From positions 310,001 through 374,000 of the forward strand of contig JAPPLJ010000050.1 of NCBI GenBank assembly GCA_028819475.1: 64,000 nucleotides of DNA, in the 5' to 3' direction. Shown here piece by piece: positions 8,231 through 15,656 of the stretch. A program made the translations under genes and the position numbers. The notes beneath the pieces are model-generated. The model did no database searches and was not told the DNA's origin. It saw only the letters and a list, made by a program, of their open reading frames with translations. The stretch's first letter is position 1, and every line of letters starts with the position of its first letter. The stretch comes from Rhodospirillaceae bacterium. Its GTDB lineage: Bacteria > Pseudomonadota > Alphaproteobacteria > Bin65.

Positions 8231-9004
8231 ATGATGTTGCGCGATTTCGATCATTGCTGGCCGGAGTCCGGCCCGTGCAAGGGCGCGGAGAGCGCGCTGC
8301 ACCGCGACGCCGTGCCCGATTTCGATCCGAAGGACAAGTCCCTCGGCGGCCACAGGGAACGGCTGCGCCGCCGTTTCCTCGACCGCGGAGCGGACGCCCT
8401 GCCCGATTACGAGCTGCTGGAGCTGATCCTGTTCGCCGCCAGCCCGCGCGGCGACGTCAAGCCGGTGGCGAAGCGCCTGATTGCGGAGTTCGGCTCTCTC
8501 GGCAACGTGCTGGCCGCGAGCCCGGCCGACCTGTTGCGGACCGAGGGCATCGGCCCGGCCGCCGCGGCGGCGATCAAGGCGGCCGCGGCGGCGGGCGTAA
8601 GGCTGACGCGGCAGGAGGCGTCGGGCCGCCCGGTGCTCAACAACTACCGCAAGGTCGTCGGCTTCTGCCGCGCCGCCATGGGCCGGGAGCCGGTCGAGCA
8701 GTTCCGCGTGCTCTATCTCGACAAGCGGAACCGGATGATCGACGACGAGATCGTCCAGCGCGGCACGGTCGACCACACGCCGGTCTATCCGCGCGAAGTC
8801 GCGCACGGGGCGCTGAACCGGGGCGCGACGGCGGTCCTGCTGGTCCACAACCACCCGTCGGGCAACCCGGCGCCGAGCGAAGCGGACATCCGGATGACGA
8901 ATTCGCTGAAGGACGCCCTGGCGCCCATCGGCGTGGTCGTGCTCGACCACCTGATCGTCTCGGCCGAGGGCGACACTTCCTTCCGCTCGCTGGGGTTGCT
9001 GTAG
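8231..9004 (+). CDS. radC: RadC family JAB-domain protein
   Basis: 257 aa. A helix-hairpin-helix region (LAASPADLLRTEGIGPAAAA, about residues 94-113) precedes a JAMM/JAB metalloprotease-like domain with HNHPSGNPAPSEAD (about 211-224), the zinc-ligand motif of RadC/DUF2466. Despite the name, a DNA-repair role is not established for the family; the domain resembles deubiquitinase-type hydrolases. ATG 8231 was chosen because the protein aligns from MMLRDFD onward; an upstream start near 8197 is in another frame. The gene is 60 bp downstream of map and converges on ctaA with a 16-bp gap. Confidence 0.93.
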   Translation: MMLRDFDHCWPESGPCKGAESALHRDAVPDFDPKDKSLGGHRERLRRRFLDRGADALPDYELLELILFAASPRGDVKPVAKRLIAEFGSLGNVLAASPADLLRTEGIGPAAAAAIKAAAAAGVRLTRQEASGRPVLNNYRKVVGFCRAAMGREPVEQFRVLYLDKRNRMIDDEIVQRGTVDHTPVYPREVAHGALNRGATAVLLVHNHPSGNPAPSEADIRMTNSLKDALAPIGVVVLDHLIVSAEGDTSFRSLGLL

Positions 9005-9020
9005 AGCGTCCGCCCGGTGT

Positions 9021-10061
9021 TCAGACGCCTTGACCGCGCCGCCGCGCGGCGGCGTGCAGGACGGCGGCGGTGACCAGCAGCATGGCGCCGGCCTGGTGCA
9101 GCGCGGCCAGCCAGACCGGCGCGTACAGGAGCAGCGTCGCGATGCCGAGCGCCGTCTGAAGCAGCGCGGCGGCGAGCAGCCAACCGGCCCATCGCCGTTC
9201 CTCCGCGCCGCCCTGCCCGCGTGTCCGCCACCACAGGGCGAGGACGAGCAGGACGCTCAGGATCGCCAGAACCCTGTGGTTGAACTGCACCGCAACCGGA
9301 TTGGCGACGAATTCGGCAAGGCCGCCGCCCGGCCGCAGATAGTCCGCCGGCACCAATGCGCCGCCCATCAGCGGAAACGTGTTGTGGATTTTCCCGGCGT
9401 CGAGGCCGGCGACGAAGGCGCCGAACACGACGGTCAGCGCGATCGAACCGTAGGCGGCGACCGCCAGCCCGCTGCCGCCGGCCGCCGCATCGGCCGCCGG
9501 CCTTGCCGGCCGGTTCATCCGGGCGATCAGCCAGACGGTCCAGGCGTAGAGGATCATCGCCAGGGAGAGATGGGCAGCGAGCCGGTAGTGGCTGACCGAG
9601 GGCCGGTCGACCAGTCCGCTGGCGACCATGTACCAGCCGAGCGCGCCCTGCAGGCCGCCGAGGACGAACAGCGCGGCCAGCGGCGGGACCAGCCGGCGCG
9701 GCAGGCGGCGGCGCAGCAGCAGGATGACGAAGCCGGCCAGGAAGACGACGCCGATCAGCCGGCCGAACAGCCGGTGCAGATATTCCAGCCAGAAGATCGC
9801 CTTGAAGCCGCCGACGGTCAGGTCGGGGAAGACCTGCCGGTACTGCGGCGTCTCCCTGTAGAGGTCGAACAGCTGCTGCCAGGCGGAGTCGCCCATCGGC
9901 GGCAGCCAGCCGAACAGGGGCCGCCATTCGGTCATCGACAGACCGGATTCGGTCAGCCGGGTCAGCCCGCCGAGCGCGACCATGGCGAAGATCATCCCAG
10001 CCACCAGCAGAAGCCAGCGGCGGACGGACGGATGGACGGGAGCGTCGGCAGGCGCAAACAT
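9021..10061 (-). CDS. ctaA: Heme A synthase CtaA
   Basis: 346 aa integral membrane protein that oxidises the C8 methyl of heme O to heme A for aa3-type cytochrome oxidases. The start MFAPADAPVHPSVRRW at 10061 precedes the first helix; longer in-frame starts would run into the divergent ligase gene. Conserved CtaA blocks are GGLTRLTESGLSMTEWRP (helix 1 and loop, with the heme-region Glu), FWLEYLHRLFGR (heme-ligand His), ASHYR-like VSHYRLAAHLSLA, and VQFNHRVLA with AALHQAGAMLL (the second heme site). About eight transmembrane segments fit the family. Its presence implies an aerobic respiratory chain with heme A. Confidence 0.95.
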   Translation of the reverse strand: MFAPADAPVHPSVRRWLLLVAGMIFAMVALGGLTRLTESGLSMTEWRPLFGWLPPMGDSAWQQLFDLYRETPQYRQVFPDLTVGGFKAIFWLEYLHRLFGRLIGVVFLAGFVILLLRRRLPRRLVPPLAALFVLGGLQGALGWYMVASGLVDRPSVSHYRLAAHLSLAMILYAWTVWLIARMNRPARPAADAAAGGSGLAVAAYGSIALTVVFGAFVAGLDAGKIHNTFPLMGGALVPADYLRPGGGLAEFVANPVAVQFNHRVLAILSVLLVLALWWRTRGQGGAEERRWAGWLLAAALLQTALGIATLLLYAPVWLAALHQAGAMLLVTAAVLHAAARRRGQGV

Positions 10062-10139
10062 GCTGGCGGCGGGTCGGGGAGCGGAAGGATTGCAGGCGCG
10101 CCGTGTTGCGCGGTGAATCCGAAGATGTCCCTGTGCTAG

Positions 10140-10157
10140 AGCCGGGGAAACCCGGCT
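10140..10157 (+). promoter_or_regulatory. GAAA-tetraloop hairpin in the leader of the CoA ligase gene
   Basis: AGCCGGG-GAAA-CCCGGCT forms a perfect 7-bp stem closed by a GNRA tetraloop, 58 bp upstream of the CoA ligase ATG in the 154-bp divergent ctaA/ligase region. It may stabilise the mRNA leader or end upstream transcription; no U-tract follows. Function is inferred from structure only. Confidence 0.3.
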
Positions 10158-10215
10158 GCGCGATGCAATTCGCCGCGCGGCCCCGGCAACGCAACCGGTA
10201 TCGAGGAGCCGTGCG

Positions 10216-11796
10216 ATGGCTGCCCACACCGTCACCGTCACTCCGGACAGCGCTAACGGCGCCGCCCTCGATTTCGCGGCGCCGTTCAACGCCGCCGTGG
10301 CCTTCATCGACCGGCACATAGGGGAAGGCCGCAGCACCAAGTCCGCCATCCTGACGACGGCGGGCGAAGAGGTCAGCTACGGGCAACTGGCCATCGGGGT
10401 AAACCGGTACGGCAATGCCCTGAGGGGCCTCGGCATCGAAACCGGCGACCGGCTGCTGATGGTGGTGAAGGACTGCCCGGAATTCTTTTTCGTCTTCTGG
10501 GGCGCCATCAAGGCCGGCATCGTGCCGGTGCCGCTCAACACGCTGCTCACGGCGAAGGATTACCGCTACATGATCGACGATTCGGCGGCTGCCGCCATCG
10601 TCTGGTCGCCCGAGTTTGATGGCGCGGTGCGCGATGCGCTCGCGCAGGCGGACCACAAGCCGGCGCATCTGCTGCGGCAGGACCGGGCGGCGGCGCTGGC
10701 GGCGCAGGCCTCCGACGGCCTCGAACCGTATCCCAGCGAAGCCGGCGACGATTGTTTCTGGCTCTATTCCTCCGGCTCGACCGGCTTCCCGAAAGGCGCG
10801 ATCCACCGGCATCGCGACATGGTCGTGACCAGCCAGCAATACGGCGTGGACCTGCTCGGTGTCGGCGAGGACGATATCTGCTTCTCCGCCGCCAAGCTGT
10901 TCTTCGCCTACGGCCTGGCCAACTCCATGACCTTCCCGCTCTGGGTCGGCGCCACGGCGGTGCTGGCCGCCGAACGGCCGACGCCGCAGATGACTTTCGA
11001 CATTTTCGAGCGCTTCCGCCCAACGCTCTTTTTCGGCGTGCCGACGCTCTACGCCGCACAACTGGCGGCGATCGACGGCGGCGCGGCCTGCGACGTGGCG
11101 AGCGTCCGCTGGTGCGTCTCGGCCGGCGAGGCCCTGCCGGCCGACATCTTCCGGCGCTGGCGGGAAACGACCGGCACGACGATCCTGGACGGCATCGGCT
11201 CGACGGAGGCGTTGTACATCTTCATCTCCAACCGGCGCGATATCCAGAAACCGGGCACGAGCGGGCTTGTTATACCCGGCTACGAGGCGCGCATCGTCGG
11301 CGAGGACGGCGCGCCGGCCGCCGCCGGGGAAGCCGGCGCGCTGCAGATCCGGGGCGGCTCGACGGCGCGCGGCTACTGGAACCTGCCGGAAAAAACCGCG
11401 GCGACCATGCTGGACGGCGGCTGGCTCGATACCGGCGACACTTACAGGACCGACGAGGACGGCTGCTTCGTCTGCGAGGGCCGGTCCGACGACATGATGA
11501 AGGTCGGTGGCATCTGGACCTCGCCGGTCGAGATCGAGGCCTGCCTGATCGGCCATCCCAAGGTTCTGGAGGCGGCCATTGTCGCCCGCGACGACGAGGC
11601 CGGCCTCGTCAAGCCCGAAGCCTGGGTGGTGCGCGCCGACGGTGTGACCGACGACGAAGCGGCGCTACAGGAAGAACTGCATGGCCACGTCAAGGCCAGC
11701 CTGGCGCCCTACAAGTATCCGCGCTGGTGGAAATTCGTCGACGCACTGCCCAAGACCGCAACCGGCAAGATCCAGCGCTTCAAGCTGCGCGGTTAG
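10216..11796 (+). CDS. Benzoate-CoA ligase family AMP-forming acyl-CoA synthetase
   Basis: 526 aa, cytosolic. ATP plus an aromatic or related acid and CoA would give acyl-CoA, AMP and pyrophosphate. The P-loop YSSGSTGFPKG is at about residues 184-194, the A5 motif DGIGSTEALYIF near 330, the A7/A8 region GDTYRTDEDGCFVCEGRSDDM near 411-431, and the catalytic lysine is K518 (PKTATGK). Length and motif wording (GSTEALYIFISN, ARGYWN) fit the benzoate-CoA ligase family rather than acetyl- or fatty-acyl-CoA synthetases. A GAGGAG site precedes the ATG. The 4-hydroxybenzoyl-CoA reductase operon 3.3 kb downstream fits an aromatic-CoA role, but related ligases accept other acids. The 3' end overlaps the convergent dioxygenase gene by 17 bp. 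Confidence 0.83.
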   Translation: MAAHTVTVTPDSANGAALDFAAPFNAAVAFIDRHIGEGRSTKSAILTTAGEEVSYGQLAIGVNRYGNALRGLGIETGDRLLMVVKDCPEFFFVFWGAIKAGIVPVPLNTLLTAKDYRYMIDDSAAAAIVWSPEFDGAVRDALAQADHKPAHLLRQDRAAALAAQASDGLEPYPSEAGDDCFWLYSSGSTGFPKGAIHRHRDMVVTSQQYGVDLLGVGEDDICFSAAKLFFAYGLANSMTFPLWVGATAVLAAERPTPQMTFDIFERFRPTLFFGVPTLYAAQLAAIDGGAACDVASVRWCVSAGEALPADIFRRWRETTGTTILDGIGSTEALYIFISNRRDIQKPGTSGLVIPGYEARIVGEDGAPAAAGEAGALQIRGGSTARGYWNLPEKTAATMLDGGWLDTGDTYRTDEDGCFVCEGRSDDMMKVGGIWTSPVEIEACLIGHPKVLEAAIVARDDEAGLVKPEAWVVRADGVTDDEAALQEELHGHVKASLAPYKYPRWWKFVDALPKTATGKIQRFKLRG

Positions 11797-13009
11797 CGCG
11801 CTTTGCCCGGCGCAAGATCCGGATGCGGCTCAACACCTCCTCGCGCTCCATGTAGCAGCCCTTGAGCGCCCGCTCGCCGACCGCGTCGTCGAACGCCGTC
11901 CGGCCGTGCAGGACGCGCCGGTTATCGAAGACGACCAGGTCGCCGGGCGCGTAGTCGAAGGTCATGGCGAAACCTTCGCCGGCGGCGAGGGTCTGGAAGG
12001 CGCGCAGGCCGGCATAGGCCGCCTCGACATCGTCGAAATCGACGTTGAGCGGGCCGCGCAGAAAGGTCGTGGCGCGGATTTCGCGGGGATCGCCGTTCCC
12101 GTCCAGCACGACCAGCGGCGCGCGCCAGCGATAGTCCGTGGCCGGAGAGCGGTTTGTGAAGGTCCATTCGATCTGCGTGACCGCCCGCCACAGATCCGGA
12201 TCCGTCCGCCGGATGCGATCGGCCACGGCAAAGCCGTCGACATAGACGGCCCGCCCGCCCCGGGTCGTGTTGACCAGGCAATGCAGCAATTGCAGTCCGG
12301 GTTCGTATTCCCGGGTCGCCAGATCGGTGTGCGGCGCCAGGGCGCCGGCAAAATAGGCGTTGGAATCCGCGGCCTTGCGCGAGTCCGCCGGCGCGGTCTT
12401 CACGTCGAACAGGAAGCCGAAATTGGAGTTGCGGATCGTGCCGATGCGCTCGGCGACCCGTTGCACCGCCGTTTCGTCAGTCGGCACGCCGCGCAGGCGC
12501 ACGATGCCGAATTCCATCAGGGCTTCGAGCGCTTCCAGCAGGGCGCCGTCCCGGTCCATGCATGCCGGGCCGTCGAAGGTCGGCGGGGCTGCGAGGCGGC
12601 GGGGATCCCAGTGTGTCGGCGCGATGTCGCCGAGATCGTCGTGGCGGCCGTTGGAATAGTCGAGCGCGCGCAGCCAGCCAGGATGGTAGGCGACGGTCCG
12701 GCCTTCGGGCGCGAAGGTCACCTCGATGCTGCCGTTTTCCGCGACCGCGGCCGCCGATACGGCGAGGTCCGCCGGCAGGTCCCAGGGATGGCCGACCTGT
12801 TCGCGCGTGACCGGGCTGTGGGTGCCGGGTTCGGTCGCGTTGTCGCGTAGCCAGATCGCGTGATAGCGGCTGACCCTGCCGTCGTCCCACGCGACGGTGA
12901 CGATCCGGCCGTCCGTCGTGGCCCCGGCCGGCAGATGCTCGACCGGCCAGGTGTCGAAGTCCGGCGTCGGCGGCCAGGCCCGGCCCGAGTGCGCGTCCGT
13001 CCCCGTCAT
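11780..13009 (-). CDS. Gamma-butyrobetaine hydroxylase-like Fe(II)/2-oxoglutarate dioxygenase
   Basis: 409 aa. The N-terminal DUF971-like domain (about residues 30-120, with RYHAIWLRDNATEPGTHSP) followed by a TauD/TfdA double-stranded beta-helix is the architecture of gamma-butyrobetaine and trimethyllysine hydroxylases. The iron-binding triad is visible as H-x-D in LAPHTDLATREYEPG (about 226-240) and the distal His in VFDNRRVLHGRTAF (about 371-384), with downstream arginines for 2-oxoglutarate. The enzyme would couple O2 and 2-oxoglutarate to substrate hydroxylation, so it acts aerobically. Whether it makes carnitine is not established: no carnitine genes are adjacent, and the neighbouring CoA ligase overlaps it convergently. 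Confidence 0.85.
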   Translation of the reverse strand: MTGTDAHSGRAWPPTPDFDTWPVEHLPAGATTDGRIVTVAWDDGRVSRYHAIWLRDNATEPGTHSPVTREQVGHPWDLPADLAVSAAAVAENGSIEVTFAPEGRTVAYHPGWLRALDYSNGRHDDLGDIAPTHWDPRRLAAPPTFDGPACMDRDGALLEALEALMEFGIVRLRGVPTDETAVQRVAERIGTIRNSNFGFLFDVKTAPADSRKAADSNAYFAGALAPHTDLATREYEPGLQLLHCLVNTTRGGRAVYVDGFAVADRIRRTDPDLWRAVTQIEWTFTNRSPATDYRWRAPLVVLDGNGDPREIRATTFLRGPLNVDFDDVEAAYAGLRAFQTLAAGEGFAMTFDYAPGDLVVFDNRRVLHGRTAFDDAVGERALKGCYMEREEVLSRIRILRRAKRANRAA

Positions 13010-13133
13010 GGCTGCGTCCCGTTAACGCGAAGGCATGAAAGGCGCGCCCCTCTCGCGCCGTTCGCGGTCCAGGTCAAGCGAAATCGTCCGGCGGTGAAGT
13101 TCCCTGTGCCGCTCCGTTCGGTTCACTTCTCCC

Positions 13134-13252
13134 GTCATATCGACCGGAGCGGCCTGTAAGGCCGCGGAGCGGAGATATCTTTCCCGCGACGAGCCGGGGC
13201 GAGGCACCTGCGCGGAAAGATTTCTCCGCTCCCTTCGGTCGGTCGAAATGAC
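13134..13252. repeat. Dispersed palindromic element, copy R1 (subfamily A)
   Basis: 119 bp with inverted ends GTCATATCGACCG and CGGTCGAAATGAC and inner inverted arms GGAGATATCTTTCCCGCG and CGCGGAAAGATTTCTCC. Related elements occur at 35047, 54380 and 62142. R1 shares its central CCCGCG/CGCGG arms with the copy at 35047. It contains no reading frame and resembles a non-autonomous palindromic (REP/MITE-like) repeat. Confidence 0.85.
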
Positions 13253-13266
13253 GGATGAGAAATGAC

Positions 13267-13293
13267 GGGGCCGCGGTTGCGCTCCGCGGCCCC
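13267..13293 (-). terminator. Hairpin downstream of acyl-CoA dehydrogenase gene
   Basis: A perfect 10-bp stem GGGGCCGCGG/CCGCGGCCCC with a 7-nt loop lies 26 bp beyond the stop codon of the reverse-strand acyl-CoA dehydrogenase gene. Only a short T-containing run (GTCATTTCTC) follows on that strand, so it is a weak intrinsic terminator candidate or an RNA 3'-end stabiliser. Confidence 0.45.
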
Positions 13294-13318
13294 ACACGCA
13301 ATCGCGCGCTTTCGGCCT

Positions 13319-14467
13319 TCAGCCCCGACCGCCGAACAGGGCGCGGGAGATCACGACATTCTGAATCTCGTTGGCGCCGTCGAGATACTGGGCGATCTTG
13401 GCCCCGGCCAGATGGCGGGCGAGCGGATGGTCGTGGGTCAGGCCCCAGGCGCCCATCACCTGCATGCAGTCGTTGAGCCGGTCGAAGGCGACCCGCGTGG
13501 CGTATTTCTTGGCATGGGCCGCCAGCACCCTGCCGTCCGGATCGCCGGCGGCGAGCGCCGCGCCAGCCTTCGCAGCCAGCGCCGAGGCCGCTTCCAGTTC
13601 GCTGGCGGCGTCGGCCAGGATCCATTGGATGCCCTGCTTTTCCGTATTGCGCGTGCCGAACAGGGAGCGTTGCGAGACGAAGGCGATCGCCGCATCGAGC
13701 CCGGACCGCAGCATGCCGCAAGCGCTGTACGCGACGTTGACCCGCGCCAGGTCGATGCCCTCCATCGCGGCCGCAAAGCCGCGCCCGGCCGGAATGAAAT
13801 GGGCCGCTTCGTCAAGCTCCAGCCCGTCGAAGCGGAAACCGCCGGCGCCCAGGGCGTGGCCGCCGAGCATGGCGTAGGCCGGCAGGCGCTCGACGCCGGG
13901 CGCATCCGCCGCCGCCAGGAAGCAGGCGACGCCCCGGTGGCCCGCCGCCGGATCGGTCTGGGCGTAGATGCTGAGCAGGTCGGCGTGGGAGCCGCTGGTC
14001 ACCCAGGCCTTCTCGCCGTCGATGCGCCAGCCGCTTTCCGTCTTCGCCGCCGTCGTCTGCACGTTGGCGGCGTCGCTGCCGCCCTGCGGTTCGGTCAGCA
14101 GGAAGGCGCCGATGCGCCGCCCGGCGATCAGGTCCGGCAGGTGGGCAGTGTGATGGTACGGCGCGCCGTTGCGCGCGATGTTGCCGGCCAGGTTGTTGTG
14201 CACGACGAGGCTGAAGGCGAAGGCGAGGTCGCCGGCGGCCAGCACCTCCATGATGCGCGCCATCGCGAACAGGTCGAGGCCGGCCCCGCCCAGCTCTTCG
14301 GGCACCAGCAGGCCCATCAGCCCGGCCTCGGCCGCGGCCTCGAAGGCCTCGCGCGGCGCGCGCCGGTCGCGCTCCCACGCCGCGGCATGGGGGGCGACGG
14401 CCTCGGCGGCAAAGCGTCGGGCGGTCTCGATATAGCGGTCGGCTTTGGCGATGGAACCGGCGGACAT
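13319..14467 (-). CDS. Acyl-CoA dehydrogenase
   Basis: 382 aa FAD enzyme that introduces an alpha,beta double bond into an acyl-CoA and passes electrons to ETF. Family blocks are LMGLLVPEELGGAGLDLF (about residues 50-67), FLLTEPQGGSDAANVQT (about 118-134, flavin contact), GWRIDGEKAWVTSGSHADL (about 141-159), RSLFGTRNTEKQGIQW (about 263-278) and the C-terminal DGANEIQNVVISRALFG. The Glu that often acts as catalytic base in short-chain members cannot be assigned with certainty, so chain length or substrate is open. It is followed on the same strand by no close gene. An ordinary, intact member. Confidence 0.9.
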   Translation of the reverse strand: MSAGSIAKADRYIETARRFAAEAVAPHAAAWERDRRAPREAFEAAAEAGLMGLLVPEELGGAGLDLFAMARIMEVLAAGDLAFAFSLVVHNNLAGNIARNGAPYHHTAHLPDLIAGRRIGAFLLTEPQGGSDAANVQTTAAKTESGWRIDGEKAWVTSGSHADLLSIYAQTDPAAGHRGVACFLAAADAPGVERLPAYAMLGGHALGAGGFRFDGLELDEAAHFIPAGRGFAAAMEGIDLARVNVAYSACGMLRSGLDAAIAFVSQRSLFGTRNTEKQGIQWILADAASELEAASALAAKAGAALAAGDPDGRVLAAHAKKYATRVAFDRLNDCMQVMGAWGLTHDHPLARHLAGAKIAQYLDGANEIQNVVISRALFGGRG

Positions 14468-14550
14468 GGCAGCGGCCTCTTTCCGGCTATCGGGAGCGCC
14501 GCAACAAAGCCCGAAACGCGGGCCGGATCAAGGCACGGGGGTTGTCGCGC

Positions 14551-14922
14551 CTACGACGGCGTCATCAGGCCGATCACCGCGCCGCCGGGGTCCTGGACGA
14601 TGGCGATGCGGCCGACATTCGGGACGTCGAAGCAATCCTGGAGGACCGTGCCGCCAACGCCGGCGACCTTCGCGGCGGCGGCGTCGACATCGCCCACGGC
14701 GATATAGGCCATCCAGTGGTTCGGCATGTCCGGCGCGCCGGTTTTCGCCTTGTCCATGATGCCGGCGACCATCCTGTCGCCGGACCTGGCGACCGTGTAG
14801 GTGAAATTCGGCATCGGGACGTCGTCATAGGTCCAGCCGCAGACCTCGGCGAAAAACGCCTTGCAGTCCTCGACGTCGCCGGTGAGCAGTTCGTTCCAAT
14901 GGAAGGCGCCGTGGTCGGCCAT
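14551..14922 (-). CDS. VOC (glyoxalase/bleomycin resistance) family protein
   Basis: 123 aa from ATG 14922, preceded by GAGAGGAGACC, a strong ribosome site that decides against the longer ATG at 14979. Two beta-alpha-beta-beta-beta modules are suggested by FHWNELLTGDVEDCKAFF, YTVARSGDRMVAG and IAVGDVDAAAAKVAGVGG...IAIVQDPGGAVIGL. VOC proteins place metal ligands (His/Glu) at fixed strands; here H8 and E11 of the first strand and D112 near the end are candidates. The substrate is unknown. It is similar to proteins annotated as 27 kDa antigen or glyoxalase-like, and is separated by 83 bp from the acyl-CoA dehydrogenase gene on the same strand. Confidence 0.82.
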   Translation of the reverse strand: MADHGAFHWNELLTGDVEDCKAFFAEVCGWTYDDVPMPNFTYTVARSGDRMVAGIMDKAKTGAPDMPNHWMAYIAVGDVDAAAAKVAGVGGTVLQDCFDVPNVGRIAIVQDPGGAVIGLMTPS

Positions 14923-15047
14923 GAGCGGTCTCCTCTCGATAGGGAGAACCGGCTTATCCCGCGTGCCGGCGAGGGCCAAATGCCGATATCGTCACAGGCG
15001 CCGCCCTCAGTCGGGGCCGCCGGAACTGGCGGACATATTTAATTGAG

Positions 15048-15084
15048 GTGACAAATAATTTGTGTTACTGATTATTTGAATCAC
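15048..15084 (+). promoter_or_regulatory. AT-rich palindromic operator candidate upstream of the hcr-like operon
   Basis: In an otherwise GC-rich region, a sharply AT-rich patch contains the perfect 13-bp palindrome ACAAATAATTTGT (15051-15063) nested in an imperfect inverted repeat GTGACAAATAAT (15048-15059) / ATTATTTGAATCAC (15071-15084). It ends 30 bp before the first ATG of the hydroxybenzoyl-CoA reductase operon. This is a likely promoter/operator region for a dimeric repressor (MarR, TetR or GntR type); the regulator itself is not in the window. Confidence 0.5.
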
Positions 15085-15113
15085 TGCGCAAATCGGCGAC
15101 GGGAGCCGGACCG

Positions 15114-15641
15114 ATGGCGAAACGGATCGTCAGTTTCACCCTCAACGGGCGGGCGCATGACGGCGTCGTGCCGGACAACACCCTGCTGCTCGACTATCTG
15201 CGCGAAGGACTCGGCCTGACCGGCACCAAGACCGGCTGCGACGGCGGCGAATGCGGCGCCTGCACGGTGCTGGTCGACGGCCGCGCGCAGCTCTCCTGCC
15301 TCACCCTGGTCGGCCAGGTCGCCGGCACGTCGGTCGAGACGGTCGAGGGCCTGGCGCACAACGGCCGGCTGTCGGACGTGCAGGAAGGCTTCCACATGAA
15401 GCTGGGCGCACAGTGCGGCGCCTGCACGCCGGGCTTCGTCATGGCGACCGAGGCGCTGCTGCGCCGGAACCCGGCGCCGGACGACGACGACATCCGCGAG
15501 GCGCTGGGCAGCAACATCTGCCGCTGCACCGGCTACATCAAGATTCTGGATGCGGTGCACCACGCCGCGGCGCGCCGGCGGGGCGAGGAGCCGGCGCCCT
15601 ACCCGCCGCTTCCGGACCGGGTGGCGGACCGGGTGGCGTAA
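15114..15641 (+). CDS. hcrC: 4-Hydroxybenzoyl-CoA reductase-type gamma subunit, two [2Fe-2S] clusters
   Basis: 175 aa small subunit of a xanthine-oxidase-family molybdenum hydroxylase. It carries a plant-ferredoxin [2Fe-2S] motif (C42, C47, C50, C62 in GCDGGECGAC...LSC) and the second [2Fe-2S] motif (C101, C104, C136, C138 in CGACTPGF...CRCTGY). It shuttles electrons between FAD and the molybdopterin site. On its own it could belong to any CO- or xanthine-dehydrogenase-like enzyme. The assignment comes from the FAD subunit two genes downstream, which has the 4-hydroxybenzoyl-CoA reductase-specific cluster loop. The downstream gene begins 15 bp after the stop, with GGGGAGG in the gap. Confidence 0.85.
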   Translation: MAKRIVSFTLNGRAHDGVVPDNTLLLDYLREGLGLTGTKTGCDGGECGACTVLVDGRAQLSCLTLVGQVAGTSVETVEGLAHNGRLSDVQEGFHMKLGAQCGACTPGFVMATEALLRRNPAPDDDDIREALGSNICRCTGYIKILDAVHHAAARRRGEEPAPYPPLPDRVADRVA

Positions 15642-15656
15642 CGGGGAGGCGGAGCA

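Larger units (their letters stand above)
13010..13318. other. Gene-free stretch between dioxygenase and acyl-CoA dehydrogenase genes
   Basis: 309 bp without a convincing reading frame. It holds dispersed palindromic element copy R1 and a strong hairpin just downstream of the acyl-CoA dehydrogenase stop codon. The start-proximal 125 bp next to the dioxygenase gene presumably contains its promoter, but no clear -35/-10 pair stands out. Confidence 0.7.

Noticed and set aside
8785-11556. 923-aa reverse reading frame spanning ctaA and the CoA ligase
   Set aside because: It runs across two real genes on different strands and has no ribosome site or domain.
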